Shown here piece by piece: positions 41,508 to 49,523 of a DNA stretch of 64,000 nucleotides (the stretch's first letter is position 1; the number at the start of each line of letters is the position of its first letter). Both the position numbers and the translations under genes were made by a program. The DNA comes from JAKACA01 sp049510975 (GTDB lineage: Bacteria > Actinomycetota > Acidimicrobiia > Acidimicrobiales > Bog-793). The notes under the pieces were generated by a model. That model was not told the DNA's origin. It worked only from the letters and a program-made list of their open reading frames with translations, and did not search any database. Where the stretch lies: contig JBEKYM010000015.1 in assembly GCA_049510975.1 (NCBI GenBank), positions 10,142-74,141 of the forward strand, in the 5' to 3' direction.

Positions 41508-42851
41508 TCAGCCCCCCGAGCCCGAGTGTCGCCCCTTCGACGCCGCTGCCGCCGATGCCTCGGCGATGGCGGTTGCACACTCGGCGGCCCGGTCGGTGTC
41601 GAGCGCGGCCGTCGTGACGCGGATCGCCGGCCCCGACACCATGCGAAACCTCCCCCCCGGCGCCACCAACCACCCCCGGGCCAACAGCGCGCTCACCGCC
41701 GTTGCCTCATCCCCCACCGGGATCCAGACGTTGAGTCCGGTCGGAGCGGCGACGTCGATGCCGCGGGCGGCGAGCTCGGCGCACAGCGCCGCGCGCCGCT
41801 GGCGGTAGAGGCTCGAGGCGGCTGCGAGCTGCGACGAGACCGCAGGGTCCTGCCAGAGGGCGAGGGCAAGCTGTTGGACGAGGTGGCTGACCCAGCCGGC
41901 GCCGGCGATGACCGACGACTCGAGACGGGCGACGGTGGTGGCGTCGCCGGCGGCCACCGCCAGACGGAGGTCCGGCCCGTAGCCCTTGGCGAGCGAGCGG
42001 AGGAAGCCATACCGGCCCGTCGGGCCCACGACCGGGTGGAGAGCCACTTCGGCGAGCCCGCAGGCGTGGTCGTCCTCGATGACGAGACGTCCGGGATAGC
42101 GGCTGAAGACCTCCCGCAGCTCGCCGGCGCGGCGCTTCGAGATGGCAGCTCCCGTCGGGTTCTGGGCACGGGCGGTGACCACGATCGCCTTGGCGCCCGC
42201 CGCCAGCGACTGCCACACGCCGTCGGTCGTGGGACCTTCGGGGTCGACGGCCGTCGGTACGGCGGTGTAGCCGAGCCGCTCGACCAGATCGATGAGGGCG
42301 GCCCAGCCCGGGTCCTCGAGGGCGACCCGATCACCGGGTGCGAGGTTGGACGCCAGCATCCTCGCGATGCCGTCGAGGGCGCCGAAGGTCACCGTGGCGT
42401 GCTCAGCCGGGACGCCGTCGCGCTTCAGCCGCCGGCGGGCCTCGGCGATGAAGCCTGGGTGGGCCACGGGCGAGCCGTACATCGCCGGCTCGTACGCCAG
42501 ACCGGCGACGGCCGGCACCGGGTCGGGGAGCAGCCTCGGGTCGGGGTTGCCGCTGGAGCAGTCGACCACGCCGGCTGGCACCGGTATCGCTTGGCGGACG
42601 GGTGCCAGATCTTCCTTGCGTAGCTCCCGCACCCACGTGCCTCGCCGCCGGTCCGATGCCGTGAGCCCGCGGGTGTTGAGCACACGGTAGGCAGAGGCGA
42701 CGGTGCCGGCGCTCAAGCCGACTTGCTCGGCCAGCTGGCGGATGGGCGGGAGAGGTTCGCCGGCGGCGAAGCTTCCCTGGCGGATGGACCGCTCGATCGC
42801 TTCGGCAAGGTCGGCGGCCGTGCGGACAGTCGGATAGTCTTGTAGTGCCAC
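41508..42851 (-). CDS. MocR/PdxR-type GntR regulator with aminotransferase domain
   Basis: A 447-residue regulator. The GntR winged helix covers residues 5-75 (LPPIRQLAEQVGLSAGTVASAYRVLNTRGL), followed by a fold-type I aminotransferase: PTGAAISKRRAGELREVF near residue 235, VIEDDHACGL, and the PLP-Lys region FLRSLAKGYGPDLRLAVAAG near residue 290. Such regulators sense PLP or an amino compound. Start chosen as the GTG at 42851, 9 nt after a TACAAT -10 box, which would make a near-leaderless mRNA; an ATG at 42875 adds 8 residues. It is divergent from a PNPOx-like gene, its likely target. Confidence 0.85.
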   Translation of the reverse strand: MALQDYPTVRTAADLAEAIERSIRQGSFAAGEPLPPIRQLAEQVGLSAGTVASAYRVLNTRGLTASDRRRGTWVRELRKEDLAPVRQAIPVPAGVVDCSSGNPDPRLLPDPVPAVAGLAYEPAMYGSPVAHPGFIAEARRRLKRDGVPAEHATVTFGALDGIARMLASNLAPGDRVALEDPGWAALIDLVERLGYTAVPTAVDPEGPTTDGVWQSLAAGAKAIVVTARAQNPTGAAISKRRAGELREVFSRYPGRLVIEDDHACGLAEVALHPVVGPTGRYGFLRSLAKGYGPDLRLAVAAGDATTVARLESSVIAGAGWVSHLVQQLALALWQDPAVSSQLAAASSLYRQRRAALCAELAARGIDVAAPTGLNVWIPVGDEATAVSALLARGWLVAPGGRFRMVSGPAIRVTTAALDTDRAAECATAIAEASAAAASKGRHSGSGG

Positions 42852-42860
42852 AGACGGACG

Positions 42861-42866
42861 ATTGTA
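42861..42866 (-). promoter_or_regulatory. Probable -10 element of the MocR gene
   Basis: TACAAT reads on the minus strand at 42866-42861, nine nucleotides before the GTG at 42851, so transcription would begin only a few bases before the codon. Leaderless messages are common in Actinomycetota. A CAGT/ACTG inverted repeat beside it could be a regulator site. Confidence 0.4.
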
Positions 42867-42946
42867 ACAGTACATAACTGCACAGGACGGATGGACGGGT
42901 CGACGCCCCATCGAGGCGATCGACCCGAGACGACCCGGAGGACGAG

Positions 42947-43639
42947 ATGTACCAAGCCACCAAGACGACGACACCGTCCCGCCATCAAGAGCGCGCCAGC
43001 TGGGACGAGGACGTCGTCCGCTCGATCCTCGACGAGGCCATCATCGGCCATCTCGCCTTCATCGACGACGACCGCCCCCAGGTCCTGCCGCTGCTCTTCG
43101 TCCGCGTCGACGACTCGGTCTACCTGCATGGCTCGACGGCAGCTCACTTCGCCCGCAGGGCGGCTCGGAACGGCTCGCTCCAGGTGAGCTTCGAGGTCAC
43201 CTTGATCGATGCTCTCGTTCTCGCTCGTTCTGCCTTCAGCCACTCGGCGAACTACCGCAGCGTTGTGGCCCACGGGGAGGCAACTGTCGTGCGCGACGAG
43301 GCACGCAAGGCGGCGGTGCTCGTCGCCTTGATGGACAAGCTGATCCCCGGTCGCAACGCCGAGGCGCGCGGCCCGCGCCCCGACGAGCTGCGCCAGACGG
43401 CGTTGCTCGAACTGCCCCTTTCCGACGTGGGGGCAAAGGTACGCGCCGGCGGTCCCCTCGACGACGACGGCGACCTCGAGCTACCGGTGTGGGCGGGCAT
43501 TCGCCCGATCGTGGCTCACTGGGGAGCCGCCGTCGCGGCGGATGGTTTGGCACAGGACCTGCCCGTACCCGGCTATCTGACCGAGCACGACTGCGAAGGC
43601 GGGCTGCTCGGGCCCGGAGCCGGCGCCCTGACGACGTGA
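42947..43639 (+). CDS. Pyridoxamine 5'-phosphate oxidase-family (split-barrel flavoprotein)
   Basis: A 230-residue FMN/F420-binding split-barrel protein of the NimA/PNPOx type. Elements: ASWDEDVVRSILDEAIIGHLAFIDDDRPQVLPLLFVRVDDSVYLHGS in the first 65 residues, then VSFEVTLIDALVLARSAFSHSANYRSVVAHGEATVV around residues 85-120. A GAGGACGAG lies just upstream of the ATG. It is divergent from the MocR regulator and overlaps Dtd by 4 bp. Function in B6 metabolism is plausible from the regulator but not shown; many family members act on unrelated substrates. Confidence 0.83.
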   Translation: MYQATKTTTPSRHQERASWDEDVVRSILDEAIIGHLAFIDDDRPQVLPLLFVRVDDSVYLHGSTAAHFARRAARNGSLQVSFEVTLIDALVLARSAFSHSANYRSVVAHGEATVVRDEARKAAVLVALMDKLIPGRNAEARGPRPDELRQTALLELPLSDVGAKVRAGGPLDDDGDLELPVWAGIRPIVAHWGAAVAADGLAQDLPVPGYLTEHDCEGGLLGPGAGALTT

Positions 43640-44085
43640 GGGCCGTCGCGCAGCGGGTCACGCACGCCCGCGTGACGGTCGCCGGCGAGGTCGTCGGTGC
43701 GATCGACTCGCCCGGACTGTGCGTGCTCGTCGGGGTGACCCACTCCGACTCGCTTCCGACGGCGAAAGCCCTCGCCGGCCGCTTGTGGAACTTGCGGGTG
43801 TTCGACGACGAGGACGGCCGCATGAACCGGTCGGCCGCCGACCTCGGCGCACCGCTGCTCGTCGTCAGCCAGTTCACGCTCTACGGCGCCACGAGCAAGG
43901 GCAGGCGCCCGTCGTACGTGGCGGCGGCGCCGGGCCCCATCGCCGAACCGCTCGTCGATGCCGTCGTCGCCGAGCTTCGAGAGCTCGGCGCCACGGTCGC
44001 GTGCGGGCGCTTCGGGGCAGAGATGCTCGTCGAGCTGGCGAACGACGGCCCAGTGACCATCCTGCTCGAGGTCGGGGACGGCTGA
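43636..44085 (+). CDS. dtd: D-aminoacyl-tRNA deacylase
   Basis: A 149-residue protein of normal Dtd length. It begins RAVAQRVTHARVTVAGEVVGAID; the catalytic-site strands are LLVVSQFTLYGATSKGRRPSY near residue 75 and ELANDGPVTILLE near the end, the latter with the cross-subunit Gly-Pro. It frees tRNAs mischarged with D-amino acids or glycine. Start at the GTG at 43636, overlapping the split-barrel gene by 4 bp; the longer frame lies in that gene. Co-transcription with a flavoprotein is unusual. Confidence 0.93.
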   Translation: MRAVAQRVTHARVTVAGEVVGAIDSPGLCVLVGVTHSDSLPTAKALAGRLWNLRVFDDEDGRMNRSAADLGAPLLVVSQFTLYGATSKGRRPSYVAAAPGPIAEPLVDAVVAELRELGATVACGRFGAEMLVELANDGPVTILLEVGDG

Positions 44086-44088
44086 GCT

Positions 44089-44110
44089 GCGGAGCGCCGG
44101 GCGGCTCCGC
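44089..44110. terminator. Hairpin between dtd and the acyl-CoA ligase gene
   Basis: GCGGAGC at 44089-44095 and GCTCCGC at 44104-44110, 7-bp perfect stem with an 8-nt loop, lie in the 34-bp gap between convergent genes. No T-tract. A bidirectional terminator is likely. Confidence 0.55.
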
Positions 44111-44119
44111 GCTCGGTCC

Positions 44120-45670
44120 TCAGACGATGCGGCTCGAGGTGTTGCCCCAGTAGCGGTCACGCAGGAGCCGTTTGTAGAGCTTGCCGGTTGGCAGCCGCGG
44201 GAGCTCGGCGACGAAGTCGACCGAGCGCGGGCACTTGAACGGCGCCAGCTGCTGGCGGCAGAACTGCAGGAGCTCGGCCTCGGTCTCGGCACCGGCTTCC
44301 TGCCCGTCCATGAGCTGGACGACGGCCTTCACCTCCTCGCCGAAATCCGCGTTCGGCACGCCGAAGACGGCTGCGTCGGCCACCTTCGGGTGCGTGATGA
44401 GCAGGTTCTCGCACTCCTGCGGGTAGATGTTGACTCCACCCGAGATGATCATGAAGGTCGCCCGGTCCGTCAGGTACACGTACCCCTCGTCGTCGAGGTA
44501 GCCGACGTCGCCGACCGTGACGAGCGTGCCGTCTGGTGAGGTCGACTCCGCCGTCTTCTCGGTGTCGTTGAAGTAGGAGAACACCGACCCGGGCCTGAAC
44601 CAGAGCGTCCCCGGAGTGCCGAGCGGCACCTCCTCGAAGTTGCCATCGAGGATGTGGAGCTCGCCCGCCATCACTTTGCCGACGGTGCCCGGATGGGCGA
44701 GCCATTCCTCTGAGTCGCAGGCCGTGAAGCCGATCGCCTCGGTGGCCCCGTAGTACTCGATGATGATGGGGCCCCACCACTCGATCATCTGCTGCTTGAC
44801 CGGGATGGGGCACGGAGCGGCTGCGTGCACGGCAACCTCGAGAGACGAGAGGTCGTAACGGCTTCTCACGGCTTCCGGCAGCTTGAGCATGCGGCTGAAC
44901 ATCGTCGGCACGAGCTGGCTGTGGGTGACGGAGTATCGCTCGATCAGCTGCAGGTAGGCCTCCGGATCGAACTTCTCCATGATGATCACGGTGGCGCCCC
45001 GGCGGATGGCGAGGTTGACCGAGGCTTGCGGCGCCGAGTGGTAGAGCGGCGCAGGGGACAGGTAGGTCATGCCGTCCCGGTAGCGCCAGAGGTTGTCGAG
45101 AAAGTGATAGAGCGGCATCTGCTCACCCGGTGGGACGTCGTCGAGCGGCCGCAGGATGCCCTTGGGACGACCGGTGGTTCCCGAGGAGTACAGCATGGCC
45201 GTCCCACGGGACTCGTCCTCGATCGGCGTGTCGGGAAACCCAGCCGTCGCGCTCTCGTAGTCGATCCACCTGTCGCCCTCTTCTGCCCCGTCCACGACGA
45301 GGCAGAGCGAGACCTGTGGGCAGTCGCGCAGCGCCGCGGCTGCCACCTCGAAGCAAGCACGCGAGGTGATGAGCACCTTCGACTCGCTGTTCTCGAGGAT
45401 GTAGGCGAGCTCCGGGGCCGTGAGGAACGAGTTCACGCAGGTGTAGTAGAGACCGGCACGCTCGCCGGCGGCACAGCACTCGAGGTAGCGGTTGTTGTTC
45501 TCCATGAAGATGGAGTAGTGGTCGAGGCGATGGAGGCCCTGGCGGCGCAGCAGATGGGCCAGTCGGTTGGCGCGCCGTTCCAGCTCGGCATAACTGACGA
45601 CTTCGCCGGTCGAGGCCATGATGAAGGCGGCCTGGTCCGGTCGTTGTTCCGCGTGACTGCCTGCGTACAT
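44120..45670 (-). CDS. Acyl-CoA synthetase (AMP-forming, FadD-like)
   Basis: A 516-residue ANL-family ligase. The P-loop is TAMLYSSGTTGRPKGIL near residue 165, then IIEYYGATEAIGFTACDSEEW near residue 300, GDVGYLDDEGYVYLTDRATFMIISGGVNIYPQECENLL around residues 400-435, and the catalytic Lys in LPRLPTGKLYKRLL near the end. It activates a carboxylic acid to acyl-AMP and then acyl-CoA. Start at the ATG at 45670, preceded by GGGGGAG. Many close actinobacterial types act on steroid or fatty acids, but substrate is unknown. No KstR-type site was seen upstream. Confidence 0.88.
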   Translation of the reverse strand: MYAGSHAEQRPDQAAFIMASTGEVVSYAELERRANRLAHLLRRQGLHRLDHYSIFMENNNRYLECCAAGERAGLYYTCVNSFLTAPELAYILENSESKVLITSRACFEVAAAALRDCPQVSLCLVVDGAEEGDRWIDYESATAGFPDTPIEDESRGTAMLYSSGTTGRPKGILRPLDDVPPGEQMPLYHFLDNLWRYRDGMTYLSPAPLYHSAPQASVNLAIRRGATVIIMEKFDPEAYLQLIERYSVTHSQLVPTMFSRMLKLPEAVRSRYDLSSLEVAVHAAAPCPIPVKQQMIEWWGPIIIEYYGATEAIGFTACDSEEWLAHPGTVGKVMAGELHILDGNFEEVPLGTPGTLWFRPGSVFSYFNDTEKTAESTSPDGTLVTVGDVGYLDDEGYVYLTDRATFMIISGGVNIYPQECENLLITHPKVADAAVFGVPNADFGEEVKAVVQLMDGQEAGAETEAELLQFCRQQLAPFKCPRSVDFVAELPRLPTGKLYKRLLRDRYWGNTSSRIV

Positions 45671-45778
45671 CCTGCTCCCCCTTTGACCGTCGTAGCAGGA
45701 TAGGGCCGGCGGGAATGCGACAACAGGACGGTGGTGTCGCCGACCCGGTCGGCCGCCCGCGGGCACCATACTGGCGCC

Positions 45779-46750
45779 ATGCGTTACGTCATCCTCGGAG
45801 CCGGTGCGATCGGAGGGGCCATCGGCGGCCGACTCTTTCAGCACGGCCACGACGTCGTCCTCATCGCTCGCGGTGCCCACCTCGCGGCGCTCCGCACGTC
45901 CGGGCTCGAGTTGCGCGACCCCGGTGCCTCCGTGCGGCTGGACATCGAGTCGGTTGCGTCGGCCCGAGATGCCAAGCCCACGATCGAGGATGTCGTCATC
46001 CTGGCCACGAAGAGCCAACACTCCGAGGCACTCCTTGCCGAGCTCGCCGTCGTCGCCCCTCCGGGCATCGCCGTCGTCCTGGCGCAAAACGGCGTCGAGA
46101 ACGAGCGCCTGTCGCTGCGCCGTTTCGCCAATACCTACGGCATGCGGGTCATCCTCGCCGGCACCCACCTCGAACCCGGCGTCGTCGAGATCTCGACGGC
46201 TCCGCTGTGGGGCATTCTCGACGTCGGGCGCTACCCGGAGGGAGTCGACGAGCTCGCCGAGCAGATCGCCGCCGACCTGCGGGCGAGCGGGTTCGACTCG
46301 ACCGCGACGCCGGCAGTGATGAGCCACAAGTACCTGAAGCTGTTGAGCAACCTGTCGAACGCCATCCAGGCCGCCTGTGGCATCGACGACGATCCGATCG
46401 CCCACCAGCTCGGCAAAGCTGCCAGAGCCGAAGCCCGCGCGTGTTACGCCGCCGCCGGCATCGAGTGCGCCGACGAGGGCGACGAGGCGGAACGCCGCCG
46501 CCGGCGAGGCCTGACCCAACCTGTCGGCGGGGTGACGCGGCAGGGCGGTTCCTCGTGGCAGAGCCTGCGCCGCGGGACCGGGAACATCGAGGCCGACTGG
46601 CTGAACGGCGAGATCGTGCTGCTCGGCCGCCTGCACGGCGTGCCGACACCGGTGAACGAGCGCCTGCAAGCCGTCGCCAACCGCATGGCACACGAGGGCC
46701 TGCGTCCGGCATCCATCCGACCGGAGGACCTCGCCGCCGGGCTCTTGTGA
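45779..46750 (+). CDS. 2-Dehydropantoate 2-reductase family protein (ApbA/PanE-like)
   Basis: A 323-residue NAD(P)-dependent reductase. MRYVILGAGAIGGAIGGRLFQHGHDVVLIARGAHL is the Rossmann start, VVILATKSQH and VVLAQNGVENE follow near residues 75-105, and the C-terminal helical domain contains KYLKLLSNLSNAIQAA, the conserved Lys/Asn helix, near residue 185, and SSWQSLRRGTGNIEADWLNGEIVLLGR near residue 260. The family includes ketopantoate reductases and others with unknown 2-oxoacids, so pantothenate synthesis is only one option. ATG at 45779 is taken because the Rossmann strand starts there. Confidence 0.83.
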   Translation: MRYVILGAGAIGGAIGGRLFQHGHDVVLIARGAHLAALRTSGLELRDPGASVRLDIESVASARDAKPTIEDVVILATKSQHSEALLAELAVVAPPGIAVVLAQNGVENERLSLRRFANTYGMRVILAGTHLEPGVVEISTAPLWGILDVGRYPEGVDELAEQIAADLRASGFDSTATPAVMSHKYLKLLSNLSNAIQAACGIDDDPIAHQLGKAARAEARACYAAAGIECADEGDEAERRRRRGLTQPVGGVTRQGGSSWQSLRRGTGNIEADWLNGEIVLLGRLHGVPTPVNERLQAVANRMAHEGLRPASIRPEDLAAGLL

Positions 46751-46832
46751 GGGACACGCTGGGTCCGCTCGGCCCCAGGCGCAACCGACCCAACCTGAAG
46801 CGCACGTCGTCCCGCCGTGCAAGAGTGAGCAC

Positions 46833-47786
46833 GTGATCCCCTATGAGCTCGGCCTGCACGAGGTCGCCGAGGGCGTGTTCGCCTACCTGCAACCCGACGG
46901 GTCCTGGGGCTACAGCAACGCCGGGCTTGTCGTCGGCGAGGGTGAGTCGCTGCTCGTGGACACCCTGTTCGACCTTCAGCTCACCGAAGCGATGCTCGCC
47001 GCCATGGCGCCTCACACCGAAGGGCGCCCGATCACCACCGTCGTCAACACGCATGCGAACGGCGACCATTGTCACGGCAACCAGCTCGTTGCCGATGACG
47101 GCGCCCGCATCATCGCCTCGGCGGCGACGGCCCGTGAGATGGCCGACCTGCCGCCGGCGACGCTCGCCGGCTTGAAGCAACTCGATCTCGGGCCCGACGG
47201 GAACCGTTTCGTCTCGGAGGCCTTCGGTGCCTTCCGCTTCGACGACATCGAGCTCAGCCCGCCTACCGAGACCTTCTCCGGCAGCTTCGCCGGCCTCGTC
47301 GGCGGCCGGCAGTATCAGTTGGAGGAGGTCGGCCCAGCTCACACAGGCGGCGACGTCATCGTGCACGTGCCCGATGCGGCCGTCGTGTTCACGGGCGACA
47401 TCGCCTTCATCGGCTCCACGCCGATCGTCTGGGCCGGTCCCGTCGGCAACTGGCTCGCGGCCATCGAGCGGATCCGGGCATGGCAGCCGGCCGTCGTGGT
47501 GCCCGGGCACGGCCCGGTCGTCACGATTGAAGAGCTTGCCGACGTGGAGGCGTACTTGCGTTTCGTACGCCACGAGGCCTCCGAGCGTGCGCAGGCCGGC
47601 ATGCCGGCGCTCGAGGCTGCCTTCGACATCGACCTCGGGGCCTACGCAGACTGGTCCGACACCGAGCGGATCGTCGTCAACACCGACACCGTGTACGCCG
47701 AGGTCCTTCCCGGCTACACCCGGATGAACATCCTGGCGATGATGTCCGAGATGGGTCGCTACCGGTCCGCCCGAGCCGCCTCCTAG
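46833..47786 (+). CDS. MBL-fold metallo-hydrolase
   Basis: A 317-residue zinc-dependent hydrolase fold. The first metal motif reads TTVVNTHANGDHCHGNQL near residue 75, where the usual THxHxDH has Asn in place of the second His. Later ligands are seen in GPAHTGGDVIVHVPDAAVVFTGDIAF around residues 170-190 and VVPGHGPVV near residue 230. No signal peptide. GTG start at 46833. Substrate unknown; quorum-lactone, thioester or glyoxalase-like activity are all possible. It lies 82 bp after the PanE-like gene and may be co-transcribed. Confidence 0.83.
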   Translation: MIPYELGLHEVAEGVFAYLQPDGSWGYSNAGLVVGEGESLLVDTLFDLQLTEAMLAAMAPHTEGRPITTVVNTHANGDHCHGNQLVADDGARIIASAATAREMADLPPATLAGLKQLDLGPDGNRFVSEAFGAFRFDDIELSPPTETFSGSFAGLVGGRQYQLEEVGPAHTGGDVIVHVPDAAVVFTGDIAFIGSTPIVWAGPVGNWLAAIERIRAWQPAVVVPGHGPVVTIEELADVEAYLRFVRHEASERAQAGMPALEAAFDIDLGAYADWSDTERIVVNTDTVYAEVLPGYTRMNILAMMSEMGRYRSARAAS

Positions 47787-47802
47787 CGGGGTCTCCGATG
47801 AG

Positions 47803-47822
47803 CCCCGCGATCAAAAGCGGGG
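47803..47822. terminator. Hairpin between MBL and enoyl-CoA hydratase genes
   Basis: CCCCGC at 47803-47808 and GCGGGG at 47817-47822 flank the loop GATCAAAA. The stem covers the stop codon of the minus-strand gene, between convergent genes. It can end transcription from both strands. Confidence 0.5.
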
Positions 47823-48629
47823 CGGACGCTTCTCCCGCAGGGCCGCCACGCCTTCGCGATAGTCGGGAGCCCGCATCATCGAGCTCATCGTCGCCTCGGC
47901 ATCGGCGATCGACGCCGCCGGGCCGCCGGAAGCGAGCAGGTCCCGGTAGAGCTGGCGTTTGGTGACGGCCATCGACGCCGGAGACACTTCGCTCGCCAGG
48001 ACGCGCGCAGAGGAGCCCACGTGAGCGGCGAGCTCGCCGGCGGGCACGACGGCGCTCACGAGTCCCATCGCCTGCGCCTCCTCGGCGAGGAAGACCCGGC
48101 TCGACAGCAAGATGTCGGCCGCCCGCGAGAGCCCGATGAGGCGAGGCAGCATCCACGAGAGGCCGAACTCCGCCGGCAGCCCGAGCTTGCCGTGGGCCGA
48201 CGTGAGCTTTGCGCCGGCGGCGGCGATCCGCACGTCGCAATAGCACATCAACGCAAAACCGAGACCGGCTGCAGGACCGTTCACCGCTGCGATGACGGGT
48301 TTCTCGATGCCGAGGTGGTAGGCGAGGTCGGCGTCGAACTCCGCCCGCGCTCCGTAGCCGGGCCTGGGCGGGTCGTCCGGCAAGCCGTCGGAGTACCCGC
48401 CCCGCTCGAGGTGACCGGCGAGCGCTTCGCTGTCGGCACCCGCACAGAAGCCCCTCCCCGCTCCCGTCACCACGATCACCCGGACACCCTCGTCGGCGGC
48501 GGCCTCGGAGAGGGCCGCGCGGTACTCGAGGCTCATGCGCCCCGTCCAGGCGTTCAGTCGCTCTGGCCGTTTCAGGGTGATGGTGGCGACTCGGTCCGCA
48601 ACGCTGTACTCGGTGACTTTTCGCTCCAC
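47811..48629 (-). CDS. Enoyl-CoA hydratase/isomerase family protein
   Basis: A 272-residue crotonase-fold protein. It begins VADRVATITLKRPERLNAWT; the first oxyanion-hole segment is VTGAGRGFCAGADSEAL near residue 60, the second KPVIAAVNGPAAGLGFALMCYCDVRIAA near residue 110. One catalytic Glu position is recognisable in LGLPAEFGLSWMLPRLIGLSRA near residue 145. Start at the GTG at 48629; the open frame continues far upstream through the sirtuin gene region on the other strand. It most likely hydrates 2-enoyl-CoA in beta-oxidation. Confidence 0.87.
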   Translation of the reverse strand: MERKVTEYSVADRVATITLKRPERLNAWTGRMSLEYRAALSEAAADEGVRVIVVTGAGRGFCAGADSEALAGHLERGGYSDGLPDDPPRPGYGARAEFDADLAYHLGIEKPVIAAVNGPAAGLGFALMCYCDVRIAAAGAKLTSAHGKLGLPAEFGLSWMLPRLIGLSRAADILLSSRVFLAEEAQAMGLVSAVVPAGELAAHVGSSARVLASEVSPASMAVTKRQLYRDLLASGGPAASIADAEATMSSMMRAPDYREGVAALREKRPPRF

Positions 48630-48671
48630 GGCGTGCGACGCTACCGGCTCGCCTGCGCGAACCTGGAGGAG

Positions 48672-49523
48672 ATGGCCATCGAAGCTGCCGATCCACAAGC
48701 CCTTGCGGGCGGTGCGGCGCTCGTCGCCGGCGCCGCTTCGGTCGTCGTGCTCACCGGCGCCGGCATCTCGACCGATGCCGGCATTCCCGACTTCCGTGGC
48801 CCGAACGGGGTGTGGACTCGCAACCCGGGCGCCGAGCGCATGGCCACGTTGCACCACTACCTCGAGGACGGTGAGGTCCGGCGGGCGGCCTGGCGGTCGC
48901 GGCTCACCTCTCCGGTCTGGGGCGCTCGGCCGACTGCTGCGCATCGGGCGCTCGTCGAACTGGAGCGGCGGGGACGGTTGCACACCCTCGTCACCCAGAA
49001 CACCGACGGGCTCCACCTCCTTGCCGGCAACTCGCCGGCGCACGTCGTCGAAGTGCATGGCACCGCCCACACCTGTGTCTGCTGGACGTGCGGGGACCGG
49101 CGGCCGACCCTCGAGGTGCTCGAGCGTGTGCGAGCGGGGGAGGAGGATCCTCGGTGCCGGCAGCCGGCGGGCGGAGCTGGATCGTTGAGCGGAATTGGTC
49201 CTGAGGAGTGCGGAGGGATCCTGAAGACGGCCACCGTGAGCTTCGGCCAGTCGCTCGACCCGGATCACCTCGAGCGCGCCCACCTCGCAGTTGCCGAGTC
49301 CGACCTGCTCCTTGCCGTCGGCTCGACGCTCGAGGTGCAGCCGATCGCCGGCATCGTCCCGTTCGCCCGCCACTTCGGCAAAGCGATCGTGATCGTGAAC
49401 GGCAGCCCAACAGCCTGTGACGAGATCGCCGACGTCGTCGTCCGCGGGTCGATCAGCGACGTGATCCCTCAGCTCGTGGGGACCGGCGCAAGTCCCTCGG
49501 TCGCCGGTCCCACGGTCGACTGA
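48672..49523 (+). CDS. Sir2-family NAD-dependent protein deacylase
   Basis: A 283-residue sirtuin. VVLTGAGISTDAGIPDFRGPNGVWTRNP near residues 24-50 is the NAD site, TLVTQNTDGLHLLAG the catalytic core near residue 115, and VVEVHGTAHTCVCWTCGD contains the active His and the first Zn Cys pair. The second pair lies in DPRCRQ and EECGG, separated by an unusually long Gly-rich loop. VGSTLEVQP and IVNGSPT follow. Start at the ATG at 48672, with GGAGGAG directly upstream (tight spacing; an upstream GTG at 48633 is possible). The 3' end overlaps the convergent glycosylase gene by 55 bp. Confidence 0.88.
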   Translation: MAIEAADPQALAGGAALVAGAASVVVLTGAGISTDAGIPDFRGPNGVWTRNPGAERMATLHHYLEDGEVRRAAWRSRLTSPVWGARPTAAHRALVELERRGRLHTLVTQNTDGLHLLAGNSPAHVVEVHGTAHTCVCWTCGDRRPTLEVLERVRAGEEDPRCRQPAGGAGSLSGIGPEECGGILKTATVSFGQSLDPDHLERAHLAVAESDLLLAVGSTLEVQPIAGIVPFARHFGKAIVIVNGSPTACDEIADVVVRGSISDVIPQLVGTGASPSVAGPTVD

